Source of the DNA: JBFJKD01 sp038106145
GTDB lineage: Bacteria > Pseudomonadota > Gammaproteobacteria > Pseudomonadales > Porticoccaceae
Direction of reading: 5' to 3'
Assembly: GCA_038106145.1 (NCBI GenBank)
Contig: JAYODD010000012.1
Location: forward strand, 1-64,000
Length of the DNA stretch: 64,000 bases
Below are positions 1 to 8,888 of this stretch, piece after piece. Position numbers and translations under genes: made by a program. Under the pieces are notes generated by a model that saw only the letters and a program-made list of their open reading frames with translations, was not told the origin of the DNA and did no database searches. Within the stretch, counting starts at the first letter, position 1; every line of letters begins with the position of its first letter.

Positions 1-52
<52 letters not shown>

Positions 53-81
53 AATTCGCGTCCTGTTGGGCGCGCACGAGG

Positions 82-105
82 AGCCCCTGTTAACAGGGGC
101 TTTTT
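82..105 (+). terminator. Rho-independent terminator after tRNA-fMet
   Basis: A perfect self-complementary stretch (AGCCCCTGTT followed by AACAGGGGCT, 82-101) runs straight into TTTTT. It lies between the tRNA and rimP. In E. coli the same spot holds a leaky terminator that lets part of the transcription continue into rimP-nusA. Leakiness here is inferred from the shared layout. Confidence 0.85.
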
Positions 106-152
106 GTTAATGGGCCCGGTGGCCCATTTTTTATTGCTGGATTGGTGATGGC

Positions 153-608
153 ATGACCGCTAGGCACGACAAGTTGTGGACCCTGGCGCAGACGGCGGTG
201 AGCGCGATGGACTGCGAGTTGTGGGGCGTTGAGTTTTCCGGTGCTGGCAAGCACAGCGTGCTGCGAGTGTACATCGACAAGGAGGGCGGTGTCGGAATTG
301 AGGATTGCGCAAATGTCAGTCGGCAGCTCGACGGCGTGCTGGATGTGGAAGACCCCGTCGCCGGTGAATACACCCTTGAGGTGTCTTCGCCAGGGCTGGA
401 TCGACCTTTGTTTGAACTGGCGCACTATGAAAAATATATTGGCGCCGAACTAGCATTGCAATTGCGTTTGCCGTATGAAGGTCGGCGCAAGTTCAAAGGG
501 CGGCTCAAAGGTCTGGAGAACACGGATATTGTGTTGGAAATGGATAATCACGAGTATCTGTTTCCGATTGAGAGTATTGAAAGAGCGCGTATTGTTCCGC
601 ATTTTTAA
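153..608 (+). CDS. rimP: Ribosome maturation factor RimP
   Basis: 151 aa, the normal length for RimP, which binds free 30S subunits and helps assemble the head domain around S12 and S19. The conserved central motif VSSPGLDRPL is present at about residues 77-86, followed by the C-terminal SH3-like half (GRRKFKGRLKG...). It is the first protein gene of the rimP-nusA-infB-rbfA-truB operon, directly behind the tRNA terminator. The ATG at 153 has only a weak ribosome binding site, but it matches the usual N-terminus of the family. Confidence 0.95.
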   Translation: MTARHDKLWTLAQTAVSAMDCELWGVEFSGAGKHSVLRVYIDKEGGVGIEDCANVSRQLDGVLDVEDPVAGEYTLEVSSPGLDRPLFELAHYEKYIGAELALQLRLPYEGRRKFKGRLKGLENTDIVLEMDNHEYLFPIESIERARIVPHF

Positions 609-728
609 TGGACAGCTGGCGAGCGTTTGGCAAGGCTGGTGTGGAAGAGAGGTATATTGTCAGATTGGTGGCAATGGCTGCCTGAATAACAGAGTGCAGG
701 TTGAGCGTAGTAATTGAGAGGCGGACGG

Positions 729-2204
729 ATGAACAAAGAAATTTTGCTGGTTGCCGAGGCAGTATCCAACGAAAAAGGTGTGTCCGAGGAAGTAATCTTC
801 GAGGCGATCGAAGAAGCGTTGGCGATGGCGACGAAAAAGCGTTACGACGAGGATTCGAACATTCGCGTGGTGATTGATCGCGCCAGCGGCGATTACGAAA
901 CCTTCCGCTGGTGGGAGGTGATGGACGACGACACACTGGCCGAACTCGGTACCCAGTTCACCCTGCAGGAAGCCCATGAAAAGGACCCGTCGCTACAGGC
1001 TGGGCAGATTTATCAAGAGCAGGTAGAGAACGTCGGTTTTGGACGCATCGCCGCGCAAACTGCCAAACAGGTGATCGTGCAAAAAGTGCGCGATGCGGAG
1101 CGCGAACTGGTCATGGAAAAATACCGGGACCGGGTCGGCGAACTGATGAGCGGTACGGTCAAGAAAGTGACCCGCGAACATATCGTCGTCGACCTGGGCG
1201 ACAATGCCGAGGGTATGCTGTCCCGCGAAGATCTGGTGGGACGGGAAGTATTTCGGGTCAACGATCGGGTGCGCGCTATTTTGCAGTCGCTGCGCACCGA
1301 AGGACGCGGGCCACAATTGCAATTGAGTCGTGCCAGTCGCGAAATGTTGATCGAACTGTTTCGTATTGAAGTGCCCGAGGTCGCTGAGCAGGTGATCGAA
1401 ATTCGCGCTGCGGCGCGAGATCCTGGGTCGCGGGCAAAAATTGCCGTTAAAACCAATGACGGGCGCATTGATCCGGTGGGAGCTTGCGTGGGCATGCGCG
1501 GCGCACGGGTACAGGCAGTGTCCAACGAACTCGATGGGGAGCGAATCGACATTGTGTTGTGGGACGATAACCCCGCGCAGTTGGTGATCAACGCCATGGC
1601 CCCGGCGGAAGTGGAGTCGGTGATCGTGGACGAAGACAATCACACCATGGACGTGGCGGTGGCCGAGGACAATCTTGCTCAGGCGATTGGCAAGGGCGGA
1701 CAGAATGTGCGCCTGGCCGCGGAATTGTCGGGCTGGAACATCAATGTCATGACCTCCGAAGAAGTCGAGGCCAAACAGGAAGAAGAGCAGGGCGGCATTG
1801 TCGCTACGTTTATGAATCAGCTCGACATCGATGAAGACGTCGCGGTGGTGCTGGTCGAAGAAGGCTTCACCTCCCTTGAGGAAGTGGCCTACGTGCCGTT
1901 GGAGGAGATGCTGAACATCGAAGGGTTTGATGAAGATATTGCCACCGAATTGCGCAATCGCGCCAAGAACGCCCTGTTGACCCAGGCGCTGGCGACGGAA
2001 GAGCACAAAATCCCGCCAGCGGAAGATTTACTGAACATGGAAGGCATGGATCAGGCACTAGCCTACCAGTTGTCGGCCAGGGGCATTGTGACCATGGAAG
2101 ATCTGGCCGAACAGGCGGTAGACGATTTGCTGGAAATCGAAGGGCTGGACTCCGAACGAGCCGGAGCGCTGATTATGACTGCCCGTGCGCCCTGGTTTGC
2201 CTGA
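729..2204 (+). CDS. nusA: Transcription termination/antitermination factor NusA
   Basis: 491 aa from the ATG at 729, giving the family N-terminus MNKEILLVAEAV. An upstream in-frame TTG at 714 is less likely, since the purine-rich AGAGG at 717-721 serves 729. Domains in order: RNA polymerase-binding N-terminal domain (about 1-130), S1 domain (LMSGTVKKVTREHIVVDLGDN), KH1 and KH2 (IGKGGQNVRLAAELSGW), then two acidic repeats at the C-terminus as in E. coli NusA. NusA binds RNA polymerase and controls pausing, termination and antitermination. A 120-bp spacer separates it from rimP. Confidence 0.97.
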   Translation: MNKEILLVAEAVSNEKGVSEEVIFEAIEEALAMATKKRYDEDSNIRVVIDRASGDYETFRWWEVMDDDTLAELGTQFTLQEAHEKDPSLQAGQIYQEQVENVGFGRIAAQTAKQVIVQKVRDAERELVMEKYRDRVGELMSGTVKKVTREHIVVDLGDNAEGMLSREDLVGREVFRVNDRVRAILQSLRTEGRGPQLQLSRASREMLIELFRIEVPEVAEQVIEIRAAARDPGSRAKIAVKTNDGRIDPVGACVGMRGARVQAVSNELDGERIDIVLWDDNPAQLVINAMAPAEVESVIVDEDNHTMDVAVAEDNLAQAIGKGGQNVRLAAELSGWNINVMTSEEVEAKQEEEQGGIVATFMNQLDIDEDVAVVLVEEGFTSLEEVAYVPLEEMLNIEGFDEDIATELRNRAKNALLTQALATEEHKIPPAEDLLNMEGMDQALAYQLSARGIVTMEDLAEQAVDDLLEIEGLDSERAGALIMTARAPWFA

Positions 2205-2265
2205 AATCCCGCTGGAAATGGCGTGGCTGTGACACCGGGGAAGTGTGAACAAATGAGGAATACTG

Positions 2266-4782
2266 ATGGCTGAAGTTACCGTACGTCAACTTGCCGATTT
2301 AGTGGGCGCGTCCGTGGACCGCCTGCTCAAACAGATGCAGGAAGCTGAGCTGCCGCACACGTCGGCGGACGAAGTGGTATCTGATGCTGAAAAACAGAAA
2401 CTGTTGAGTTATCTGAAAGGCCTGCATGGTGAGCAGGCCCGCGAGCCGAAAAAAATCACGTTGCGCCGTAAAAGTGTCAGCACCCTGAAGGCGGGGGCGG
2501 GGCGCAAGACGGTTAATGTCGAAGTCCGCAAAAAGCGTACTTACGTAAAACGCGATGCGGAAGGCGTCGATGAGACGGCCGCCGCTGACATCGCGCCCGA
2601 GCAGGCAACGAGTGCCCCGCGCGCGTTGAGTGACGACGTTGAAGCTCGCCGCGTGGCGGCTATCGAAGCTCGTCGCAAAGCAGAGGAAGAAAGTAAACAG
2701 CGGGAGCAGGAAGCACAACAGGCCAAGGAGGCAGAGCAGAAAAAGGATGGCAAGCCCGCCAAACACGCTGAAAAGCCCGTTAAGGAAGCGCCCGCGCACG
2801 TCGATAGCGAGTCGAAGTACACTAAAAAACGTGAAAAGCTCGATGATGACGAGGATAAGCCGAAAAAGAAAAAAGCCCTCAAACCAGGTCGCAAACAACG
2901 GCCGGATGAGTTAATCAAGGAAATTGAAGTCGATGTTGACGAGGACGCGGAAGCCAAACCGCGCCTCAAGTCCGCCAAAGTGGTACGCATCGAAAACAAA
3001 CATGTTTTCCGTCGCCCGGTTGAAAAAACCGTCCTTGAAATAGAATTGCCCGAGTCGCTTACCGTGGGCGAACTTGCACAGCGTCTGAATATTAAGGCTG
3101 TCGCGGTGATTCGCGAGTTGATGAAAATGGGCACCATGGCCACCGTCAATGAAGCCATCGATCAGGATACCGCCTGTCTGGTGGTGGAAGAGTTGGGTCA
3201 CAAGTTTGTGCGGGTATCGGCCAACGCCATCGAGGACGAATTGCGCGCGGCGCTGGCGTTTGAAGGCGTCGCAGAGGCGCGTGCGCCGGTGGTGACGGTG
3301 ATGGGTCACGTCGACCACGGTAAAACCTCGCTACTGGATTGTATCCGCAAAAGCACCGTGGCGGCCGGCGAAGCCGGTGGTATCACGCAACACATCGGCG
3401 CCTACCACGTCGATACCCCCAAGGGCATGATTACGTTCCTCGATACCCCAGGTCACGCGGCATTTACCGCCATGCGTGCACGCGGCGCCAGGGCGACGGA
3501 TGTGGTTATTCTGGTGGTTGCCGCCGATGACGGTGTGATGCCGCAGACCGAAGAAGCGATCAAACACGCGCGGGCTGCCGAAGTGCCGATCGTGGTGGCG
3601 GTTAATAAAATAGACAAGGAGGGCGCAGATCCCGAGCGCGTCACCAACGAACTGTCGGCCCAGGGCGTTATCCCCGAGGAGTGGGGTGGCGATACCCAGT
3701 TTGTGCGGGTCTCCGCGCACACCCAGGAGGGCATTGACAGCCTGCTGGAGGCGGTGTTGTTACAGGCTGAATTACTGGAATTGTCGGCGCCCCGGGATGT
3801 ACCGGCGCGCGGTGTGATTGTGGAAGCCCGTGTCGAAAAAGGTCGCGGGGTTGTGGCCACCGCGCTGGTGCAGGCGGGTACCCTGCGCAAGGGCGATCTG
3901 GTACTGGCGGGGGAGAGTGTCGGTAAAATTCGCGCCATGCTGGATGAGAATGGCAAAGCGGTAAACGAAGCCGGCCCCTCCATTCCGGTTGAAATTCTGG
4001 GTCTGGATGTCACCCCGGCCGCCGGTGACGAGTTTGCGGTTATGGCGGACGAACGCAAGGCCCGTGAAGTCGCGGAATTTCGTCAGAACAAGAGTCGTCA
4101 GGCGCGGGTGCAGTCGCAACAGAGCGTCAATCTCGCAAATGCGTTCGCGACGTTTGAAGGGGCCGGTAAAAAGACCCTGCCAGTGCTGGTTAAAGCGGAT
4201 GTGCGGGGTTCACTGGAGGCTATTCTGTCTGCCCTCGCCGAGTACAGCAACGACGAGGTGGCGGTCAACATCGTTACCTCTGGCGTGGGTGGACTCACCG
4301 AGTCGGATATCAACCTCGCCGTGACCACTGGCGCGATTGTACTGGGCTTCAACGTTCGCGCCGAAGCGGGCGCGCGCCGTCTCGCGGAAAAGGAAGGCGT
4401 CTCGATTCGCTATTACAGCGTCATCTACAACCTGCTCGACGATGTTAAACAGGCACTGTCCGGCATGTTGGCCCCGGAGATACGCGAGGAAATTCTGGGC
4501 ATTGCCGAAGTACGCGACGTGTTTGGTTCGCCCAAGTACGGGCAGATTGCCGGCTGCATGGTGGTTGAAGGGACCGTGCAGCGCAGCAAACCCATTCGCG
4601 TGCTGCGCGACAGTGTGGTGATTTTTCAGGGCGCCCTCGAATCCCTGCGCCGTTTCAAAGACGATGTGAACGAAGTGCGCAATGGTACCGAGTGCGGCAT
4701 CGGCGTCAAAGATTACAACGACGTCAGGCCCGGTGACCAGATCGAAGTGTACGAAGTGCACGAGGTTGCCCGGCAACTGTAG
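2266..4782 (+). CDS. infB: Translation initiation factor IF-2
   Basis: 838 aa. IF-2 is the GTPase that brings fMet-tRNA to the 30S subunit and promotes 50S joining. The N-terminus has an IF2N domain (VRQLADLVGASVDRLLKQM), then a long Lys/Glu/Ala-rich linker (about 60-220) and a second IF2N domain. The G domain shows G1 GHVDHGKT (347-354), G3 DTPGHAAF (from 393) and G4 NKID (447-450). The beta-barrel domains and the fMet-tRNA-binding C-terminal domain follow. It sits 61 bp after nusA and 11 bp before rbfA, so it is probably cotranscribed with both. Confidence 0.98.
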   Translation: MAEVTVRQLADLVGASVDRLLKQMQEAELPHTSADEVVSDAEKQKLLSYLKGLHGEQAREPKKITLRRKSVSTLKAGAGRKTVNVEVRKKRTYVKRDAEGVDETAAADIAPEQATSAPRALSDDVEARRVAAIEARRKAEEESKQREQEAQQAKEAEQKKDGKPAKHAEKPVKEAPAHVDSESKYTKKREKLDDDEDKPKKKKALKPGRKQRPDELIKEIEVDVDEDAEAKPRLKSAKVVRIENKHVFRRPVEKTVLEIELPESLTVGELAQRLNIKAVAVIRELMKMGTMATVNEAIDQDTACLVVEELGHKFVRVSANAIEDELRAALAFEGVAEARAPVVTVMGHVDHGKTSLLDCIRKSTVAAGEAGGITQHIGAYHVDTPKGMITFLDTPGHAAFTAMRARGARATDVVILVVAADDGVMPQTEEAIKHARAAEVPIVVAVNKIDKEGADPERVTNELSAQGVIPEEWGGDTQFVRVSAHTQEGIDSLLEAVLLQAELLELSAPRDVPARGVIVEARVEKGRGVVATALVQAGTLRKGDLVLAGESVGKIRAMLDENGKAVNEAGPSIPVEILGLDVTPAAGDEFAVMADERKAREVAEFRQNKSRQARVQSQQSVNLANAFATFEGAGKKTLPVLVKADVRGSLEAILSALAEYSNDEVAVNIVTSGVGGLTESDINLAVTTGAIVLGFNVRAEAGARRLAEKEGVSIRYYSVIYNLLDDVKQALSGMLAPEIREEILGIAEVRDVFGSPKYGQIAGCMVVEGTVQRSKPIRVLRDSVVIFQGALESLRRFKDDVNEVRNGTECGIGVKDYNDVRPGDQIEVYEVHEVARQL

Positions 4783-4793
4783 GCGAAAAAACC

Positions 4794-5267
4794 ATGCCGA
4801 GAGAATTTAGCCGTGCCGACCGGGTGGCCGATGCCATCCAGCGCGAGCTCGCTGCATTGATTCGCGCGGAATTGCGCGACCCTCGGGTGGGCATCGTGAA
4901 CGTCACCGGGGTAGAGGTCAGTCGCGACCTGGCCGTGGCCAAAGTGTATGTAAGTTTTGTCGCGCTGCCGGGTCAGCAAACAGCTACTGCGCAGGAGGAT
5001 GTTTCCCGCACAGCGAGTGCCAGCGCGGGTGCGCGTGGGGAGTCCGGCGCGGAACAGGCAGGTGTCGATGCTCTGAACGGCGCTGCGGGATTCCTGCGCA
5101 CCCTGCTGGTCAAGCAGATACAGCTGCGTATTGCTCCCACCCTGAAATTTATCTACGACGCTACGGGCGAGCGCGGACAACACCTGTCGGCCCTGATCGA
5201 TCGCGCCGTTGCCGCGGATCGCAAGCACGGCCACGACGATCCCGCGAACAGCGGCAGGGAGCACTGA
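4794..5267 (+). CDS. rbfA: 30S ribosome-binding factor RbfA
   Basis: 157 aa. RbfA binds the 30S subunit near the 5' helix of 16S rRNA during late assembly and in the cold. Family signatures are the N-terminal SRADRVADAIQRELAALI and the KH-like segment DPRVGIVNVTGVEVSRDLAVAKVYVS. An insertion of about 35 residues rich in Ala, Gly, Glu and Ser (about 60-98) lies before LRTLLVKQIQLRIAPTLKF and makes this copy longer than the roughly 130 aa that is usual. It ends 1 bp before the chosen truB start. Confidence 0.93.
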   Translation: MPREFSRADRVADAIQRELAALIRAELRDPRVGIVNVTGVEVSRDLAVAKVYVSFVALPGQQTATAQEDVSRTASASAGARGESGAEQAGVDALNGAAGFLRTLLVKQIQLRIAPTLKFIYDATGERGQHLSALIDRAVAADRKHGHDDPANSGREH

Positions 5268-5268
5268 T

Positions 5269-6210
5269 TTGGCGCGGGCACGCAACCGGGGCCGGCAGGT
5301 CAACGGTATATTGATACTCGATAAACCCGTGGGCCTGACCTCCAATCAGGCCCTGCAACAGGTCAAGCGACTGTTGGTGGCCGCCAAGGCAGGCCACACC
5401 GGTAGCCTCGATCCACTGGCGACGGGCGTATTGCCCATTTGCTTCGGGGAAGCCACCAAATTTACGCAGTTTTTACTCGAGGCGGACAAGGTATATCGCA
5501 GCACTGTGCGCTTTGGCGAAGCCACCAACACGGGCGATGCCGACGGCGAAGTGATTGCTCGGTGCAGCGCTGCGGCGTTAACCGCGCAGCAGGTGGAAAC
5601 AGCGTTGCGCGAGTTTCGCGGCGACATTCAGCAGATTCCGTCCATGTTTTCCGCGTTGAAGCAGGGCGGGCAACCGCTCTACAAGCTGGCGCGTCAGGGA
5701 ATTGAAGTGGAACGGGAAGCGCGCACCGTAACCGTCCACGAATTTAATCTGCTGGCATTTCGCCCCGGCGAACTGGCGGAAGCCGACGTGGAAATACGGT
5801 GCAGCAAGGGTACCTATGTGCGCACCCTCGCGGAAGATCTGGGCGCGGCACTTGGTTGCGGCGCCCATGTGCGGCAGTTGCGTCGCACCCAGGCCGGCCC
5901 GTTTACGGAGACTGACGCCGTTACCCTGGCGCAACTGGAAGCCCTGCGCGGGGAGCGGCGCGCCGAGGAGCTGGACTTTTTGCTGCGCCCGGTGGACGCG
6001 GCGGTGGGTGATCTGGACGCCGTGGAATTACCCGCCAATATGGCGTGGTACTTCCGGCGCGGTCAGGCGGTTATGGCCGCCCAGGTCTATCGCCACGGCG
6101 CGGAAGGCGATATAGTGCGCATCTTCGAAGCTGACGGCCCGTTTTTGGGCGTTGGCGAGGTTCTGGACGACGGTCGCGTCAAGCCCCGTCGTCTGGTAGT
6201 GAGCGCGTAG
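5269..6210 (+). CDS. truB: tRNA pseudouridine-55 synthase TruB
   Basis: 313 aa from a TTG at 5269, chosen because it gives the family N-terminus MARARNRGRQVNGILILDKP and has GGGAG at 5257-5261. An in-frame ATG at 5209 lies inside rbfA and would add 20 unrelated residues. The catalytic Asp falls at residue 48 in GHTGSLDPLATG, the same number as in E. coli. The C-terminal PUA-like part ends at LVVSA. TruB makes the universal pseudouridine 55 in the tRNA T-loop. It is the last gene before a strong terminator. Confidence 0.95.
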   Translation: MARARNRGRQVNGILILDKPVGLTSNQALQQVKRLLVAAKAGHTGSLDPLATGVLPICFGEATKFTQFLLEADKVYRSTVRFGEATNTGDADGEVIARCSAAALTAQQVETALREFRGDIQQIPSMFSALKQGGQPLYKLARQGIEVEREARTVTVHEFNLLAFRPGELAEADVEIRCSKGTYVRTLAEDLGAALGCGAHVRQLRRTQAGPFTETDAVTLAQLEALRGERRAEELDFLLRPVDAAVGDLDAVELPANMAWYFRRGQAVMAAQVYRHGAEGDIVRIFEADGPFLGVGEVLDDGRVKPRRLVVSA

Positions 6211-6247
6211 CGACCGGCCCTGCGGCGGTTGGCGCTTCAGTACGGTG

Positions 6248-6277
6248 CCGGGCAATAACGTTATTGTCCGGTTTTTT
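6248..6277 (+). terminator. Rho-independent terminator after truB
   Basis: The arms CCGGGCAATAAC and GTTATTGTCCGG (6248-6271) form a 12-bp stem with one G:T pair, followed by TTTTTT. It separates the rimP-truB operon from rpsO-pnp. Confidence 0.88.
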
Positions 6278-6339
6278 GTCAGGCAGCCTGTAAATATGCG
6301 CGGGTTTGCCCGAGTCACATTGCATATTGGAGAAATATC

Positions 6340-6609
6340 ATGGCACTGAGTGCACAAGAGAAATCTGCGATCGTCAGCGACAACGCCCGTGCAGAGGGCG
6401 ACACCGGCTCCCCCGAAGTTCAAGTGGCGCTACTGACTGCAAATATCAACAAACTGCAAAGTCATTTCGACAGCAACAAAAAAGATCACCACTCCCGACG
6501 CGGTCTGATTCGCATGGTGAATCAGCGTCGCAAGTTGCTGGATTACCTGAAGAGCAAAGATGCCGAACGTTACGGCCAACTGATCAAAAAATTAGGTCTG
6601 CGTCGTTAA
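6340..6609 (+). CDS. rpsO: 30S ribosomal protein S15
   Basis: 89 aa, the standard length. S15 binds the central domain of 16S rRNA early in platform assembly. The sequence is a full match to the family pattern, with GDTGSPEVQVALLTANI, then DHHSRRGLIRMVNQRRKLLDYL and the C-terminal LIKKLGLRR. GGAG lies just upstream of the ATG. In E. coli, S15 represses its own mRNA through a leader pseudoknot. The leader here (6278-6339) was not tested for such a structure. Confidence 0.97.
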   Translation: MALSAQEKSAIVSDNARAEGDTGSPEVQVALLTANINKLQSHFDSNKKDHHSRRGLIRMVNQRRKLLDYLKSKDAERYGQLIKKLGLRR

Positions 6610-6620
6610 TTCATTCATAG

Positions 6621-6644
6621 CAGCGGTCCCAGGTGGGACCGCTG
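6621..6644 (+). other. Hairpin between rpsO and pnp
   Basis: A 10-bp stem (CAGCGGTCCC with GGGACCGCTG, four-base loop) lies 11 bp after rpsO. No T-run follows, so it is a weak terminator candidate at best. In E. coli this spacer holds the rpsO attenuator and the RNase III site through which PNPase controls its own mRNA. A similar role here is inference from position. Confidence 0.55.
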
Positions 6645-6667
6645 GCACAAAACAATAGGTGAAAATT

Positions 6668-8842
6668 GTGAATCCCGTTATCAAATCGTTTCAATACGGT
6701 AATCATACCGTCACGTTAGAAACTGGCCGCATTGCGCGCCAGGCCACCGGTGCGGTGTTGTGCACCATGGACGACACCTCCGTGCTGTGTACCGTAGTCG
6801 GCGCCAAAAGCGCCCGCGAGGGGCAGGATTTTTTCCCGCTCACGGTCAACTACCAGGAAAAGGCCTACGCCGCCGGTAAAATCCCCGGGGGGTTTTTCAA
6901 GCGCGAAGGGCGCCCCTCCGAAAAGGAAACCCTGACCAGCCGTCTGATCGATCGCCCCATCCGCCCGCTGTTTCCGGAAGGCTTCAAAAACGAAGTACAA
7001 ATCATCGTTACCGTGATGTCGGCCAACAAAAACATCGACCCGGATATTCCCTCGTTGATTGGGGCATCCGCTGCGCTGGCGATTTCCGGATTGCCATTTA
7101 ACGGCCCGATTGCCGCCGCGCGCGTCGGTTACAACCCCACCGCTGGCTACCTGTTAAATCCCACCTACTCTGAACTGGTCGACTCGCAACTGGACATGGT
7201 GGTGGCAGGGACTCGCGATGCGGTGCTGATGGTGGAATCCGAAGCCCGTGAGTTGCCCGAAGATCTGATGCTGGGGGCGGTATTGTACGCTCACCAGGAA
7301 ATGCAGGCGGCGATTCACGCCATCGACGATCTGGTGCGCGATGCGGGTAAACCGCGCTGGGACTGGCAGCCGGCGCCCAGTAATGTGGCCCTCGTAGAAG
7401 CGCTCAAGGCCCAGGTTGGCAGCGATGTCGAGGCGGCCTACAGCATCACCGATAAACAACAGCGCAGCGCTCGCCTGACCGAGTTGCGCGACCAGGCGGT
7501 GCAAAGTCTCGCCGTGGTCGGTGGCAATACCAGCGAAGACGACGTGCGCGACGCCTTCAAAAAACTGGAAAAGAAAATTGTGCGCGGTCGAATTATTCGC
7601 GGCGAACCGCGCATTGACGGTCGCGACGGTAAAACCGTGCGCCCGATCGCGGTTGAAGTTGGCGTGCTGCCCAAAACCCACGGCTCGGCGTTGTTTACCC
7701 GCGGCGAAACCCAGGCCATAGTGGTCGCAACACTGGGCTCACTGCGCGACGCGCAACTGATCGACGCCCTCGAAGGTGGGCGCAAAGACCCGTTTATGTT
7801 GCACTACAATTTCCCGCCCTATTCAGTGGGTGAATGTGGCCGCGTCGGCTTTACCAGCCGTCGCGAAACCGGTCACGGCCGTCTGGCCCGCCGCGGTATT
7901 GCGGCGGTACTGCCCAGCGCCGACGATTTTCCGTATGCCCTGCGGGTAGTGTCGGAAATTACCGAATCCAACGGTTCCAGCTCCATGGCCTCCGTGTGTG
8001 GCACCAGCCTCGCGCTGATGGATGCGGGCGTGGCCCTCAAAGCGCCGGTGGCTGGTATCGCCATGGGCCTGGTGAAAGAAGCCGATGGCTTTGCCGTGCT
8101 GACCGATATTCTCGGTGATGAAGATCACCTCGGCGATATGGATTTCAAGGTCGCTGGCACCGCACAGGGTATCACCGCGCTGCAAATGGATATCAAAATT
8201 GAAGGCATCACCGAGGAAATTATGGAGATTGCCCTCGCTCAGGCCCTGCAGGCGCGTTTGCACATTCTGGGGGAAATGAACAAGGTGCTTGCCGTGGGTC
8301 GTCCGGAAATCGCCGAAAGCGCTCCCCGCTACCACACCCTGAAAATTGATCCGGACAAAATCCGCGATGTGATTGGCAAGGGCGGCGCGACTATTCGCGC
8401 TCTCACCGAGGAAACCGGCGCCACCATCGATATCGAAGATGACGGTTCCATTCGCATCTACAGCGACGACCGGGAAGGCCTGGCCAAAGCCATATTCCGT
8501 ATTGAGGAAATCACCGCCGAGGCGGAAGTGGGCAAAATCTACGACGGCACCGTGGCGCGCATCGTGGATTTCGGCGCATTTGTCACCATCATGCCCGGCA
8601 CCGACGGCTTGGTGCATATTTCGCAGATCGCCCAGGAACGTGTCAACAAGGTGACCGACTACCTCAGCGAAGGACAGACAGTCAAAGTCAAAGTGATGGA
8701 CGTTGACGCCCGTGGGCGCATCAAACTGTCCATGAAAGACGTGTCCGTCGAAGAGGGCGGTTTGCCACCCAAAGTGTCAACCGAAGCCAAACCCGAACCG
8801 GTCCCGGTGGCCGATGCCCCCGAGGCACCGACCGTCGAGTAA
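6668..8842 (+). CDS. pnp: Polyribonucleotide nucleotidyltransferase (PNPase)
   Basis: 724 aa from GTG 6668 (MNPVIKSFQYG, as in the family). AGGTGA at 6656-6661 serves this start, while a GTG at 6659 overlaps that site and is less likely. Two RNase PH domains (about 1-220 and 310-545, the second with RRETGHGRLARRGI and SEITESNGSSSMASVCG) are followed by a KH domain (DKIRDVIGKGGATIRALTEETG) and an S1 domain (GAFVTIMPGTDGLVHISQI). PNPase degrades RNA from the 3' end by phosphorolysis, often with RNase E in the degradosome. Confidence 0.97.
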   Translation: MNPVIKSFQYGNHTVTLETGRIARQATGAVLCTMDDTSVLCTVVGAKSAREGQDFFPLTVNYQEKAYAAGKIPGGFFKREGRPSEKETLTSRLIDRPIRPLFPEGFKNEVQIIVTVMSANKNIDPDIPSLIGASAALAISGLPFNGPIAAARVGYNPTAGYLLNPTYSELVDSQLDMVVAGTRDAVLMVESEARELPEDLMLGAVLYAHQEMQAAIHAIDDLVRDAGKPRWDWQPAPSNVALVEALKAQVGSDVEAAYSITDKQQRSARLTELRDQAVQSLAVVGGNTSEDDVRDAFKKLEKKIVRGRIIRGEPRIDGRDGKTVRPIAVEVGVLPKTHGSALFTRGETQAIVVATLGSLRDAQLIDALEGGRKDPFMLHYNFPPYSVGECGRVGFTSRRETGHGRLARRGIAAVLPSADDFPYALRVVSEITESNGSSSMASVCGTSLALMDAGVALKAPVAGIAMGLVKEADGFAVLTDILGDEDHLGDMDFKVAGTAQGITALQMDIKIEGITEEIMEIALAQALQARLHILGEMNKVLAVGRPEIAESAPRYHTLKIDPDKIRDVIGKGGATIRALTEETGATIDIEDDGSIRIYSDDREGLAKAIFRIEEITAEAEVGKIYDGTVARIVDFGAFVTIMPGTDGLVHISQIAQERVNKVTDYLSEGQTVKVKVMDVDARGRIKLSMKDVSVEEGGLPPKVSTEAKPEPVPVADAPEAPTVE

Positions 8843-8862
8843 GCGGTTGACAGGCGACAAAT

Positions 8863-8888
8863 AAAACGGGGCTTTTGCCCCGTTTTTT
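8863..8888 (+). terminator. Rho-independent terminator of pnp
   Basis: AAAACGGGGC, loop TTTT, GCCCCGTTTT, then more T (to 8888). The Rhs-type coding frame begins inside its T-run, so this terminator marks the left edge of the accessory island. Confidence 0.9.

Noticed and set aside
993..2006. A 337-codon minus-strand frame opposite nusA
   Set aside because: Antisense shadow of nusA, His-rich, with no recognisable domain.
6621..6644. Hairpin after rpsO as a full terminator
   Set aside because: There is no T-run, and pnp needs read-through or its own promoter just downstream. It is kept only as a hairpin.
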